Of a DNA stretch of 56,333 nucleotides, positions 6,621 to 15,847 are shown one piece after another (within the stretch, counting starts at the first letter, position 1; each line of letters begins with the position of its first letter). The notes beneath the pieces are model-generated. The model did no database searches and was not told the origin of the DNA. It worked only from the letters and a program-made list of their open reading frames with translations. The stretch is from contig CADBCV010000018.1 in NCBI GenBank assembly GCA_902793285.1, forward strand, positions 1-56,333, given 5' to 3'. Both the position numbers and the translations under genes were made by a program. The DNA is from Oscillospiraceae bacterium. Lineage in GTDB: Bacteria; Bacillota; Clostridia; Oscillospirales; Oscillospiraceae.

Positions 6621-8552
6621 TTACTTCTCGGACAGGGTCTTGCCGACCTGCCAGCCGAAGGCGATGCAGCGGGTGTGGGACAGACAGTTGAGGGAGTGGG
6701 GATAGGTGCCGTAGAACATGGAGCCGGAGGTGTTGCCGAGGGCGTAGAGCCCCTCGATGGGAAGCCCCGCGGTGTTCAGCACCTGGGAATACTCGTTGAC
6801 CTGCAGGCCGCCGGAGGTGGCAAGGGACTCTGCCATCTCGCGCGTGGCGTAGAAGGGGGCGGCGTCGATGCGGTGCATGTGCTCCGCGGGGTAGCCGTAG
6901 TCCTCATCGCGGCCGTTGTCGCACATCTCGTTCCAGCGATTGATGGTGGCAACGAAGTTCTCCGCCGGGACGCCCATCTTCTCCGCGAGCTCCTCAAGGG
7001 TGTCGGCAACGAGGGCGTTGGGGCTTGTCGCGGCGCCCGCCCAGACCTCCTTCGGCCCGTAGCAGGAGGAGGAGGGGGACCACATGGCGTCGACCGCCTC
7101 CATGACATTCGCGTCCGTGATGAAGTAGTCATAGCCGCCGTACTGGGCCTGCATCGCGGAGGCGAGGTGGTCGTAGGTCTCATACTCGCCGATGAAGCGC
7201 TTGCCCTGGTGGTTGACGCGCACATAGGGCATGAGCTGCATGGGGTCGAGCATGAGGGGGTGCGGGTATTCATCCTCCATGCCGCCGACGGCCTTGGCGA
7301 TCTCGTGCCCGTCGCCGGTGCAGTTGCGGGCGTAGGTGAGCCAGGCGCAGAGCTGCAAATCGCGCGGGCGGCAGCACTCCTTGAGCTTTTTGAGGTTGTG
7401 CTCATAGCCGCCTGTGGCGAGGACGACGCCCTTCGCGGTGTTGAATTTGATGTAGCCGTCGGCATTTTTGCCGTAGGCGCCGACGACGCTGCCGGCCCCG
7501 TCCGTGATGAGCTGGACGACAGGGGTCTCAAACAGGATCTCGACGCCCGCCTCGAGCACGCGGTTTGTGAGATAATCGCGCATGGCGGCGGGGGACTCAA
7601 AGGGGATGTTGATGGAGGTGTTCCAACTGTGGTCCCGGGCGGTGGGATCGTACTTTTCGCGGAAGTCGAACTCCTTGCCGGAGTAGCCGAAGAAGGTCAG
7701 GGGATAGTCCTTGTCCGTGAAGGGGAGCTGGTCGAGCCACCAGTCCACGGCCTCGCCGTTGATTTTGCCGAGCTGGCGGTAGAGGTCCTGGTTTCCGCGG
7801 TAGCCGTTCTTGTTCATGGCCTCGCCGAGGATCTCCTCCTCGTCAAACTCCACGCCGTACATCTTGTGGATGCGGTCGTTGATGCCGCCGATGGTGCAGG
7901 AGTTGATGGTGCCGGTGTCGTTCTTCTCGATGACGACGGTCTTGAGACCGTGCTGCGCGCAGGAGAGCGCCGCCGCGAAGCCCGCGGGGCCGAGACCGCA
8001 GACCAGCACGTCCACATCCCGGACCTCCGCGATCCCGGCGGGGTCGATGGGGTCAAGCTCATAGGCGATCTTCCCCTCCCCCGCCGCGACGGGGGTATAA
8101 GTCGGCTCACACTGGGGCCACTTGATGTCCGTGGGCTCCTCTGCGGGCTCCTCCGCGACGGGCTCCGCCATCACAGCGTTGCCGCCCGCCTGGTTGATGC
8201 AGTCCACGAGGGCCTCCTTCACCGCGTTGGAGGTAATCGTCGCGCCGGAGACGCCGTCGATCTGCGGCCCCTGGACCGCGAGGATCTGGTCCCGGAGCGC
8301 TGCGCCCGCGTCTGCGCCGATGCCCGGGGTCTCCCCGGAGACATCGAGCAGCACCTCTACGATGCTGTTCTCGTCAAAGGTCGCGGTGACAGTGACGGGG
8401 CCGTTGATGCCGTTGGCTGTGGCGGTATAGGTGCCCGGCACATAGGCTGCGGCAGCGGCTCTGGGCTGGGCAACGCCGGCGAGGGCGGTGCTGAAGGCGG
8501 CCGCGGCGACACCCTTCAGAAAGCTCCGGCGGGAGAGAGTTTTTTCGTTCAT
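6621..8552 (-). CDS. Tat-exported FMN/FAD flavoprotein reductase (fumarate/urocanate reductase-like)
   Basis: The 643-residue protein starts at ATG 8552, preceded by GGAGG; the longer frame upstream lacks support. Order of parts: twin-arginine signal (R8-R9 in SRRSFLKG, then an Ala-rich core), an FMN_bind domain (about 38-118) with DGVSGATITSN, where Thr105 matches the residue that ApbE flavinylates in related proteins, and an FAD_binding_2 domain from about residue 180 (G186-L-G-P-A-G191) to the end, with GGLQVNEYSQVLNTAGLPIEGLYALGN split across the C-terminal region. This is the architecture of extracytoplasmic fumarate, urocanate and related anaerobic-respiration reductases. No haem motifs or ApbE gene are visible here. 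The C-terminal GNTSGSMFYGTYPHSLNCLS departs from typical fumarate reductases, so the electron acceptor is unknown. Confidence 0.87.
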   Translation of the reverse strand: MNEKTLSRRSFLKGVAAAAFSTALAGVAQPRAAAAAYVPGTYTATANGINGPVTVTATFDENSIVEVLLDVSGETPGIGADAGAALRDQILAVQGPQIDGVSGATITSNAVKEALVDCINQAGGNAVMAEPVAEEPAEEPTDIKWPQCEPTYTPVAAGEGKIAYELDPIDPAGIAEVRDVDVLVCGLGPAGFAAALSCAQHGLKTVVIEKNDTGTINSCTIGGINDRIHKMYGVEFDEEEILGEAMNKNGYRGNQDLYRQLGKINGEAVDWWLDQLPFTDKDYPLTFFGYSGKEFDFREKYDPTARDHSWNTSINIPFESPAAMRDYLTNRVLEAGVEILFETPVVQLITDGAGSVVGAYGKNADGYIKFNTAKGVVLATGGYEHNLKKLKECCRPRDLQLCAWLTYARNCTGDGHEIAKAVGGMEDEYPHPLMLDPMQLMPYVRVNHQGKRFIGEYETYDHLASAMQAQYGGYDYFITDANVMEAVDAMWSPSSSCYGPKEVWAGAATSPNALVADTLEELAEKMGVPAENFVATINRWNEMCDNGRDEDYGYPAEHMHRIDAAPFYATREMAESLATSGGLQVNEYSQVLNTAGLPIEGLYALGNTSGSMFYGTYPHSLNCLSHTRCIAFGWQVGKTLSEK

Positions 8553-8719
8553 AGTTTTACCTCCATAATCAGATTTTGGCGTGGTGAAATGTTCTCTTCT
8601 ATATTTATTGAACCATCGAAGCGGGCCCGGTGTCAAGGCTTTTCTCAGCCCCGGGAGGAAAAATTTTTGCGTGCGCCGGAGGCCCTCAAAAACGCTCTCT
8701 GTTTTTAATGAAAAAGCGC

Positions 8720-8748
8720 TTGCAAAGCAGGCGGCTGTGTGCTACAAT
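8720..8748 (+). promoter_or_regulatory. Sigma-A promoter of rpmE
   Basis: TTGCAA at 8720 and TACAAT at 8743 are separated by 17 bp, with an extended -10 (TGC in front). It lies about 70 bp upstream of the rpmE start, and its direction matches the gene. Confidence 0.7.
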
Positions 8749-8817
8749 ACTTTTCGCGTCTTGTAACTATGCCTTGCGGCACAATCATGACAGCCTGAGA
8801 TTGAGGAGAAATTTGAA

Positions 8818-9018
8818 ATGAAATCTGGCATCCATCCCGATTACCAGCCCACCACGATCCGCTGCGCCTGCGGCGCCGTGATCGAGACCGGCTCCACCAA
8901 GAAGGACATCACCGTTGAAATCTGCTCCAAGTGCCACCCCTTCTACACCGGCAAGCAGAAGCTCGTCGACACCAGCGGCCGTGTCGATAAGTTCAACAAG
9001 AAGTACGGCATCAAGTAA
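8818..9018 (+). CDS. rpmE: 50S ribosomal protein bL31 (zinc-binding type)
   Basis: This 66-residue protein opens MKSGIHPDY, typical of bL31, and carries the four zinc ligands as C16-x-C18 and C36-x-x-C39. It is therefore the Zn-containing (C+) form that sits on the central protuberance bridge of the ribosome, not the zinc-free paralogue made in zinc starvation. The length is normal. A TTGAGGAGA ribosome binding site lies 8 nt before the ATG. It has its own promoter and a strong terminator, so it is a single-gene transcript. Confidence 0.97.
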   Translation: MKSGIHPDYQPTTIRCACGAVIETGSTKKDITVEICSKCHPFYTGKQKLVDTSGRVDKFNKKYGIK

Positions 9019-9040
9019 TTGGGTCTATAAAGCCATTTAC

Positions 9041-9084
9041 GGCAAATCCCCCGGGTCATACGATCCGGGGGATTTACCGTTTTC
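9041..9084. terminator. Bidirectional terminator between rpmE and the aminotransferase gene
   Basis: A stem AAATCCCCCGG (9044-9054) / CCGGGGGATTT (9065-9075), extended by flanking CGG/CCG pairs, is followed by TTTTCTC on the plus strand. The converging minus-strand gene ends at 9087. Confidence 0.85.
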
Positions 9085-9086
9085 TC

Positions 9087-10280
9087 TCAAATGAAAGCGT
9101 ATGTTTTCAGCCTCTCCATGGCATCTATGAGGCGGGATTTCGGCAGGGCGAGATTCATGCGGATAGTGTCCGGCCAGAAGAAGCTCTCCCCGTTCTGCCA
9201 GATGACGCCGCAGCGGATGCCCCGCTCCTGGAGCTCGCGGATCGTGACGCCGTGAGCCCGGCACCATTCGCCGCAGTCGAGATAGAGCATATAGGTCCCC
9301 TGGGGGCGCATGACGAAGACGCCGGGGAAATGCGCCCGGATGAAGCCGCAGGCGTAGGCGAGGTTCTCGTCCACGACGCGGATCATCTCATCCGCCCAGG
9401 CGCCGCTGTCCCGGTAGGCCCCGATGAGGGCGTGGACCGAGAGGATGTTCGGCTCGTTATAATGCGTGACGGCGGCCGTCCGGTGCAGGCGGGACCGCAG
9501 GTAATCGCTGTACACAATGTCGTAGGAGCCCACAAGCCCCGCGAGGGAGAAGGTCTTGCTCGGGGCGTAGAGGGCGATGGTGCGCGCTCTCGCATCCTCC
9601 GAGACGCTCTGGGTGGGGATGTGGCGGTGGCCCGGCATGATGATGTCCGACCAGATCTCGTCCGAGACGACCACGCAGTTATTCTTTGCGTAGACCTCCA
9701 TGGCGCGCTCGACCTCCCAGCGCTCCCAGACCCTGCCGCAGGGGTTGTGGGGGGAGCAGAAGACGGCAAAATGGATATCGTTTTCCCGGAGTCTCCGGTC
9801 CATGTCCGCATAGTCCATGCGCCAGATCCCGTCCGCGTCCCGGCAGAGCGGCGAGTGGACCGCGACGCGGCCCGTGTCCTCCAGCGTGTGGGTAAAGCCC
9901 ACATAGGTCGGGGCGTGCAAAAGGATCTTCTCCCCCGGCGCGGTGAATGCCTGGAGCGCGGAGCTCAGGCCGCCGAGGACGCCGTTTTCATACCCGATGT
10001 GCCGGGGCTCCAGGCCCTCCACACCGTTGCGGGTGCGCTGCCAGTCGATGATGGCGGCATAGTATTCCTTCGGCAGGGAAAAGTAGCCGAAGTGCGGCTC
10101 GGCAAGGCGCGCGCGGATCGCCTCGAGGATCGCCGGCGCTGTGGGAAAGGACATGTCCGCCACCCACATGGGGATAGGGTCAAAGCCCGGCGCCACCTCA
10201 ACGCCCGGGAAGGGGATCTTCTCCGCCGCAAGGCAGTCATGTCCCGCGCGCGAGAGGACGGTGGTAAAATCGTAGTTCAT
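9087..10280 (-). CDS. PLP-dependent aminotransferase, MalY/PatB type (probable cystathionine beta-lyase)
   Basis: The 397-residue protein is a fold-type I PLP enzyme of the MalY/PatB subgroup, which cleave the C-S bond of cystathionine or cysteine conjugates. Diagnostic segments are PMWVADMSFPTAP near the N-terminus, FCSPHNPCGRVW, VVSDEIWSDI (the PLP-nitrogen aspartate) and APSKTFSLAGL (the Schiff-base lysine). Length is normal for the family. The ATG at 10280 is preceded by CCGGAGACAGAGAC. The gene stands alone between a terminator and a palindromic repeat element. Beta-lyase activity is the family expectation; a MalY-like regulatory role or transaminase activity cannot be excluded. Confidence 0.88.
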   Translation of the reverse strand: MNYDFTTVLSRAGHDCLAAEKIPFPGVEVAPGFDPIPMWVADMSFPTAPAILEAIRARLAEPHFGYFSLPKEYYAAIIDWQRTRNGVEGLEPRHIGYENGVLGGLSSALQAFTAPGEKILLHAPTYVGFTHTLEDTGRVAVHSPLCRDADGIWRMDYADMDRRLRENDIHFAVFCSPHNPCGRVWERWEVERAMEVYAKNNCVVVSDEIWSDIIMPGHRHIPTQSVSEDARARTIALYAPSKTFSLAGLVGSYDIVYSDYLRSRLHRTAAVTHYNEPNILSVHALIGAYRDSGAWADEMIRVVDENLAYACGFIRAHFPGVFVMRPQGTYMLYLDCGEWCRAHGVTIRELQERGIRCGVIWQNGESFFWPDTIRMNLALPKSRLIDAMERLKTYAFI

Positions 10281-10307
10281 GTCTCTGTCTCCGGTCTTAT
10301 ATGCTTA

Positions 10308-10468
10308 GCCTTCCCCTTGAGGGGAAGGTGGCATCCGGCGTCTCACGGAAGCCGGATGACGGATGAGGTGTCACCATCATCTCTTGTACGAGGCTGGTCA
10401 AAGGCGGCAGGCTCCACCTCATCCGCCCCAGTGTGCGCACTGGGGCACCTTCCCCTCAAGGGGAAGGC
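10308..10468. repeat. Palindromic MITE-like element, CCTTCCCC type
   Basis: Terminal inverted repeats GCCTTCCCCTTGAGGGGAAG (left) and its counterpart GGCACCTTCCCCTC..GGGGAAGGC (right) enclose inner arms GATGAGGTG / CACCTCATC. Each end is itself a hairpin. No coding sequence is seen between the aminotransferase gene and the end of rpoD other than this element. Confidence 0.8.
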
Positions 10469-10488
10469 ATTTTTATTATTCTTCTCTC

Positions 10489-11745
<1,257 letters not shown>

Positions 11746-11749
11746 TTGT

Positions 11750-13492
11750 TTATCCCTCATATCCTTTTTTCTTTTTGAGCTCGCTCTGCAGCGCCAGAAG
11801 ATCCGTGTCGCCGCCCCGGCGCGCTTTTCTCTCCGCGATCTTGTCTATGTAATCGGCCATGCTCTGCCGGCTCCTGCTCAGGATCTCCGGCTTCTGGAGG
11901 ATGGACACGAGAAGCCCCAGCTCGTCCCCCGTGAGCTCCCCTGCAAGGTGATCGGTGCCCACGCTCTGCCCCGCGCGGATGCGGCGGGAGAGGACGGCGT
12001 AGATCTTTCCGAGGGCGGGGGCGGTGAAATCCTCCGGCGGGGGAAGATTCTGGGCGTTGATAAGCGCGGGCTCCAGGTAGAGGAGCCGCACGATCCCCTC
12101 CTCCGCCGCGGCTGAGGCGGGATCGTCATACCGAAGCTCCCGCGACGCGGGCTGGAGGAGCTTTTCGGGCCGGGTCTGCTGCCGCTGCGTTTCGCGGAAG
12201 GCCCCGTTTACGATGCGCTTTCGCCGCCGCTCCACGTCGTTTACGATCACGTCCGGCGGAAGCCCCAGCTCATGCGCGAGATCCATGGCGTAAACCTGGC
12301 GGCGCACCTCGTCCGGGAGGCGGGCGAGAAGGTCCACCGCCTCGCGCAGATAGTCGGACTTCTGCTCCGTCACCGTGAGATCATACTTCTCCCGGATAGA
12401 GCGCAGGCGGTAGTCCATCTGGTTCTCCGAGCCCTCCAGGAGCTTCCGGAACGCCTCCGGCCCCTTCAGCTTGATAAACTCGTCCGGGTCCTTGGCCCCG
12501 GTCAGGCGCAGGACGCGCACCTTGATATCGAGCTTTTCGAGGATGCCGATGGCCCGCTGCGAGGCTTTGAGCCCGGCCCCGTCCCCGTCGTAGGCGATGA
12601 TAACCTCGCTTGTATAGCGGGAGATGAGGCGCGCCTGCTCGGGCGTGAGCGAGGTGCCGAGCGACGCCACCGCCGAATCGAAGCCCGCCTGGTGCAGGCT
12701 CACCACGTCTATATTGCCCTCTGATAAGATGATATATCCGCTTTTTGATTTTTTAGCCAGATTCAGCGCGAAAAGGTTCCGGCTTTTGTTGAAAACCAGG
12801 GTCTCCGGGCTGTTGAGGTACTTGGGCTCCCCGTCGCCGAGGATGCGGCCCGAGAAGCCGATGACGTTGCCGCGCACGTCGATGACCGGGAACATGAGTC
12901 GGTTTCGGAAGGCGTCGTAAAATCCGCCCTGCCGTCCGCGCTTGACAAGGCCCGCGTCGAAGAGCTCGTTTTCCGTGTAGCCCTTTTGGAGCATCGCGTC
13001 CCGGAGACTGTCCCAGCTGTCGGGCGCGGCGCCGAGGCCGAAGTTTTTCACCATGGCGGGCGAGATGCCGCGCTTCTGGATATAGGCCACTGCCGCCCGG
13101 CCCGCGGGCGCGGAGAGCTGGGCATAGAACCAGCGTGCCGCATCCTTGTTGAGCGAGAGCATCCGCGCCCGCTTCCGCCCCTCGGCGCTGTCGGTTTCCT
13201 CCGGCATCTGCATCCCGGCGCGCTTGGCGAGAAAGGCCACTGCCTCGGGATAGCTGAGATTTTCGATCTCCATGATGAAGCCGATCACGCCGCCGCCCTT
13301 GCCGCAACCGAAGCAGTGGTAGATCTGCTTGTCCGGTGAGACGGAAAAGGAGGGCGTCTTCTCGCTGTGGAAGGGGCAGAGGCCGAAGAGGTTTGCCCCG
13401 CTGCGCTTGGACAGCCGCACATAGCCCGACACCACGTCCACAATGTCCGAGCGGTCCACCAGATCCTGTATGAACTTTTCCGGGATGGGCAT
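11750..13492 (-). CDS. dnaG: DNA primase
   Basis: The 580-residue protein makes RNA primers for replication. It has the N-terminal CHC2 zinc ribbon ([12 protein letters not shown] then [10 protein letters not shown]), the primase core, a TOPRIM domain with [17 protein letters not shown] and AYDGDGAG acidic residues, and a C-terminal helical helicase-binding region from about residue 430. The usual EGYMD of TOPRIM reads EGNID here, keeping the catalytic Glu and Asp. The ATG at 13492 has AAGGTG upstream. A palindromic element separates it from the upstream dGTPase gene, and it runs into rpoD downstream. Confidence 0.96.
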   Translation of the reverse strand: MPIPEKFIQDLVDRSDIVDVVSGYVRLSKRSGANLFGLCPFHSEKTPSFSVSPDKQIYHCFGCGKGGGVIGFIMEIENLSYPEAVAFLAKRAGMQMPEETDSAEGRKRARMLSLNKDAARWFYAQLSAPAGRAAVAYIQKRGISPAMVKNFGLGAAPDSWDSLRDAMLQKGYTENELFDAGLVKRGRQGGFYDAFRNRLMFPVIDVRGNVIGFSGRILGDGEPKYLNSPETLVFNKSRNLFALNLAKKSKSGYIILSEGNIDVVSLHQAGFDSAVASLGTSLTPEQARLISRYTSEVIIAYDGDGAGLKASQRAIGILEKLDIKVRVLRLTGAKDPDEFIKLKGPEAFRKLLEGSENQMDYRLRSIREKYDLTVTEQKSDYLREAVDLLARLPDEVRRQVYAMDLAHELGLPPDVIVNDVERRRKRIVNGAFRETQRQQTRPEKLLQPASRELRYDDPASAAAEEGIVRLLYLEPALINAQNLPPPEDFTAPALGKIYAVLSRRIRAGQSVGTDHLAGELTGDELGLLVSILQKPEILSRSRQSMADYIDKIAERKARRGGDTDLLALQSELKKKKGYEG

Positions 13493-13521
13493 GGTGTCAC
13501 CTTCTCTGCCGCGCTGAGCTC

Positions 13522-13669
13522 AGCTCCCTTTGCGAAAGGGAGCTGTCACCAGTGCGCACACTGGTGACTGAGGGATCGGCCGTTTTGTACACGCTCATTT
13601 TGAGCATGGCGCAGCCTCGATCGATCCCTCCACCGCTTCGCGGTCCCCCTCCCTTTTTCCAAAGGGAGG
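13522..13669. repeat. Palindromic MITE-like element between dgt and dnaG, CTCCC type
   Basis: The left end is a hairpin AGCTCCCTTTGCGAAAGGGA followed by a second hairpin ACCAGTGCGCACACTGGT and ACTGAGGGAT; the right end is GATCCCTCCACC then CCTCCCTTTTTCCAAAGGGAGG. The layout matches 10308-10468 and 4811-4871, and fragments occur at 14800-14841, 17371-17457 and 18330-18347. Confidence 0.75.
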
Positions 13670-13684
13670 TATATGCGCTTTTCT

Positions 13685-14689
13685 TTATTTCACGGTCCAC
13701 GCGAAGGGGATGTAGATCTCCCCGAATTTTTCCATGGCGTAGCCGTCCGTCATGCCGGAGATGTAATCCACCGCCGCGCGGCCCTTGCCTTCCCTTTCGG
13801 CGATGGCCTGGAGCTCGGCAGGCATTTTCTCCGGGTGGTTTATATAATAATCGTAGAGCTTTTCCAGGATGCCCTGCACCTTGCTCTCCTCCCCCTTGGC
13901 GAGGGGGTTTGTGTACACGTCGGAAAACATGTAGCTGTGGAAAAAGGTAAAGGTCTCCTGCATCCGGGGGGACATGCGCAGCTCCCCCTCCCGGCTGTTT
14001 TCGATGAGGTCCGTGATGAGGGCGTTGATGCGCTCGCTGTTGCGCTCCCCGCAGTCGCGGCGGATGCGCTCCGGCACCTCGTCCGCGCGGACGATGCCGG
14101 CGCGGATGGAGTCGTCCAGGTCGTGGTTTATGTAGGCGATGCGGTCGCACAGGCGCACGCAAGTGGCCTCGCGCGTATCGTCCGGCGCGCCGTGGGTGTG
14201 GTTCAGGATGCCCATGCGCGTCTCATAGCAGAGGTTGAGGCCTCTGCCGTCCCGCTCCAGCACGTCCACCACGCGCAGACTCTGGGCGTAGTGCTTGAAG
14301 CCCCCCTCGTAGATCGCGTCGAGCGCGCGCTCCCCGGCGTGGCCGAAGGGCGTGTGGCCCAGATCGTGGCCGAGGCCGATGGCCTCCGCGAGATCCTCAT
14401 TGAGCCCGAGGGCGCGGGCCACGGTGCGCGCAAGGCGGGTGACCTCCAGCGTGTGGGTGAGGCGGGTGCGGTAATGGTCCCCCTCGGGCCTTAAAAACAC
14501 CTGGGTCTTGTGCTTGAGGCGGCGGAAGGACTTGGAGTGGGTGATGCGGTCCACATCCCGCTGAAAGCAGGTGCGGATGCTGCACTCCTCCTCCGGCGCG
14601 AGCCTGCCGCGGGTGTTCTCCGCGAGCACGCCGTATGGCCCGACGATCAGATGCTCGAGCCGCTCTCTCTCCTCTCTTGGACAGGACAT
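13685..14689 (-). CDS. dgt: HD-domain deoxyguanosinetriphosphate triphosphohydrolase-like protein
   Basis: This 334-residue protein hydrolyses dNTPs to nucleoside and triphosphate in characterised relatives. The metal-binding HD motif set is intact: THTLEVTRLAR, then GLGHDLGHTPFGHAGE, and a later aspartate in the CDRIAYINHDLDD segment. The ATG at 14689 is chosen because GGCGGTG precedes it; a GTG three codons upstream is the alternative. In many Clostridia this gene sits immediately upstream of dnaG and rpoD, as here, suggesting coupling of the dNTP pool to replication. A repeat element interrupts the spacer, so cotranscription is likely but not certain. Confidence 0.9.
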   Translation of the reverse strand: MSCPREERERLEHLIVGPYGVLAENTRGRLAPEEECSIRTCFQRDVDRITHSKSFRRLKHKTQVFLRPEGDHYRTRLTHTLEVTRLARTVARALGLNEDLAEAIGLGHDLGHTPFGHAGERALDAIYEGGFKHYAQSLRVVDVLERDGRGLNLCYETRMGILNHTHGAPDDTREATCVRLCDRIAYINHDLDDSIRAGIVRADEVPERIRRDCGERNSERINALITDLIENSREGELRMSPRMQETFTFFHSYMFSDVYTNPLAKGEESKVQGILEKLYDYYINHPEKMPAELQAIAEREGKGRAAVDYISGMTDGYAMEKFGEIYIPFAWTVK

Positions 14690-14799
14690 GCGCTTCACCG
14701 CCTTTTATAAATGATAAGAGCAAGGAATTTTTCCTTCCCTTACTCTTATACGACGCAAATTTGTATTTCCCTTTATTTTTTTGAAAAATATTTTGTCTT

Positions 14800-14841
14800 C
14801 CTCTCTGAGGGAGTGGGACCGCGCAGCGGTGGAAGGGGCAG
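14800..14841. repeat. Fragment of the CTCCC-type palindromic element
   Basis: CCTCTCTGAGGGAGTGGGAC and GCAGCGGTGGAAGGGGCAG match the right portion of the element at 13522-13669. The rest is missing, so this is a decayed half copy. Confidence 0.55.
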
Positions 14842-14882
14842 AAAATGCACCGCCGAATCATGGCGATGCATCTGTGCTTTCT

Positions 14883-15140
14883 TCATTGCGCTTTCTTTAT
14901 GGCGTTCAATTCTTTGTTGAGCTTTTTGACCGCCTCTTCAAGAATCACAATTCTATCCGTCAATTCATCCTGCTTATCCATGCGGTTGAGCTTTTCAAGC
15001 AAAGCTTCGTGTCCTTCTGCCAGGATTTGTAGCTTCGGATTCACTTCCGATTCTATAATGGTCATCATGTCATTGCGCGTGTCTTCTCTGTTTTGCCTGA
15101 GCAACTCGGTCATGATTTGAATATCGTTTGAATCTAACAT
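14883..15140 (-). CDS. Small coiled-coil protein of unknown function
   Basis: The 85-residue protein is acidic and almost wholly helical. Leucine/isoleucine heptads are visible through residues 30-80 (EALLEKLNRMDKQDELTDRI and IVILEEAVKKLNKELNAIKK), so a coiled coil is likely. There is no signal peptide or membrane segment. A GAGGTGAGA ribosome binding site precedes the ATG, and a near-consensus promoter lies immediately upstream, which makes the gene convincing despite its size. Its composition is less GC-rich than its neighbours. I do not recognise a family; a structural or adaptor role is only a guess. Confidence 0.75.
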   Translation of the reverse strand: MLDSNDIQIMTELLRQNREDTRNDMMTIIESEVNPKLQILAEGHEALLEKLNRMDKQDELTDRIVILEEAVKKLNKELNAIKKAQ

Positions 15141-15159
15141 CTCATCTCACCTCGTAAGC

Positions 15160-15189
15160 ATTTTATCATCGCTTTCATTTTGTTGTCAA
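15160..15189 (-). promoter_or_regulatory. Promoter of the coiled-coil protein gene
   Basis: On the minus strand TTGACA (15184-15189) and TAAAAT (15160-15165) are 18 bp apart with an extended -10 TGA. The leader would be very short, about 13 nt, just enough for the ribosome binding site. Confidence 0.65.
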
Positions 15190-15220
15190 GGCGAATATGC
15201 CGCAAATCCGTCGCCTTGCG

Positions 15221-15847
15221 TCACCGCACCCGCACCGCTCTGTAGCTCTCACCGGTGGTGCGGAGCTTGACGCTGCCGGCGCTGAGATCGTAGATGCGCG
15301 CGGCGAAGCTCTCGCTCTGCTCCTCGGGCAGGAGGATTTTCAGCGTGACGCCCGCGCCGTACTCTATATTCTCCACAACGCCGCCGGTCTCCGCGGACTC
15401 GAGCTTCATGCGCTCCAATTGCGCGTAGGAGCAGGGGAGCTCCGCGGCCACCCAGCGGCGCACGGCGGAGACGCCGGCGGCATCGAGCGCGTCGGCGGTA
15501 CTCTTGGTGTAGGCGCGCAGAAGCCCGCCCGTGCCGAGCAGGACGCCGCCGAAGTAGCGCGTCACGACGCAGACGGCGTTCGTGACGTTCTGGCGGCGCA
15601 GGACCTCCAGCATGGGGATGCCGGCGCTCCCCTGCGGCTCGCCGTCGTCGCTGTAGCGCTCGGCCCCGTCCCGGATCGAATAGCACCAGCAGTTGTGGCG
15701 CGCGTCGTAGTATTTCTTTTTCATGTCGGCGATGAAGGCGCGAGCCTCGTCCTCGCTCTCGACCATGCGGACATGGCCGAGAAAGCGGGAGCGCTTCTCG
15801 GTGAACTCACTCTCGCCGGGCCCGCCGGGGATGTAGTACTCGCTCAT
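15221..15847 (-). CDS. IMPACT/YigZ family protein
   Basis: The 208-residue protein belongs to the YigZ/IMPACT family (UPF0029 N-terminal domain plus a DUF1949-like C-terminal domain). The N-terminal domain shows the family signature YSDDGEPQGSAGIPMLEVL and VTRYFGGVLLGTGGLLRAYT, and the C-terminal ferredoxin-like domain spans about residues 140-205. Eukaryotic IMPACT regulates the Gcn2 kinase; the bacterial role is unsettled, possibly linked to ribosomes or translation stress. The ATG at 15847 overlaps the hflX stop by 4 nt (ATGA), so it is translationally coupled to a ribosome-associated GTPase, consistent with such a role. Confidence 0.92.
   Translation of the reverse strand: MSEYYIPGGPGESEFTEKRSRFLGHVRMVESEDEARAFIADMKKKYYDARHNCWCYSIRDGAERYSDDGEPQGSAGIPMLEVLRRQNVTNAVCVVTRYFGGVLLGTGGLLRAYTKSTADALDAAGVSAVRRWVAAELPCSYAQLERMKLESAETGGVVENIEYGAGVTLKILLPEEQSESFAARIYDLSAGSVKLRTTGESYRAVRVR

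Noticed and set aside
6675-8708. 677-codon plus-strand frame opposite the flavin reductase gene
   Set aside because: Antisense shadow; the frame has no motifs and reads across the promoter side of the real gene.
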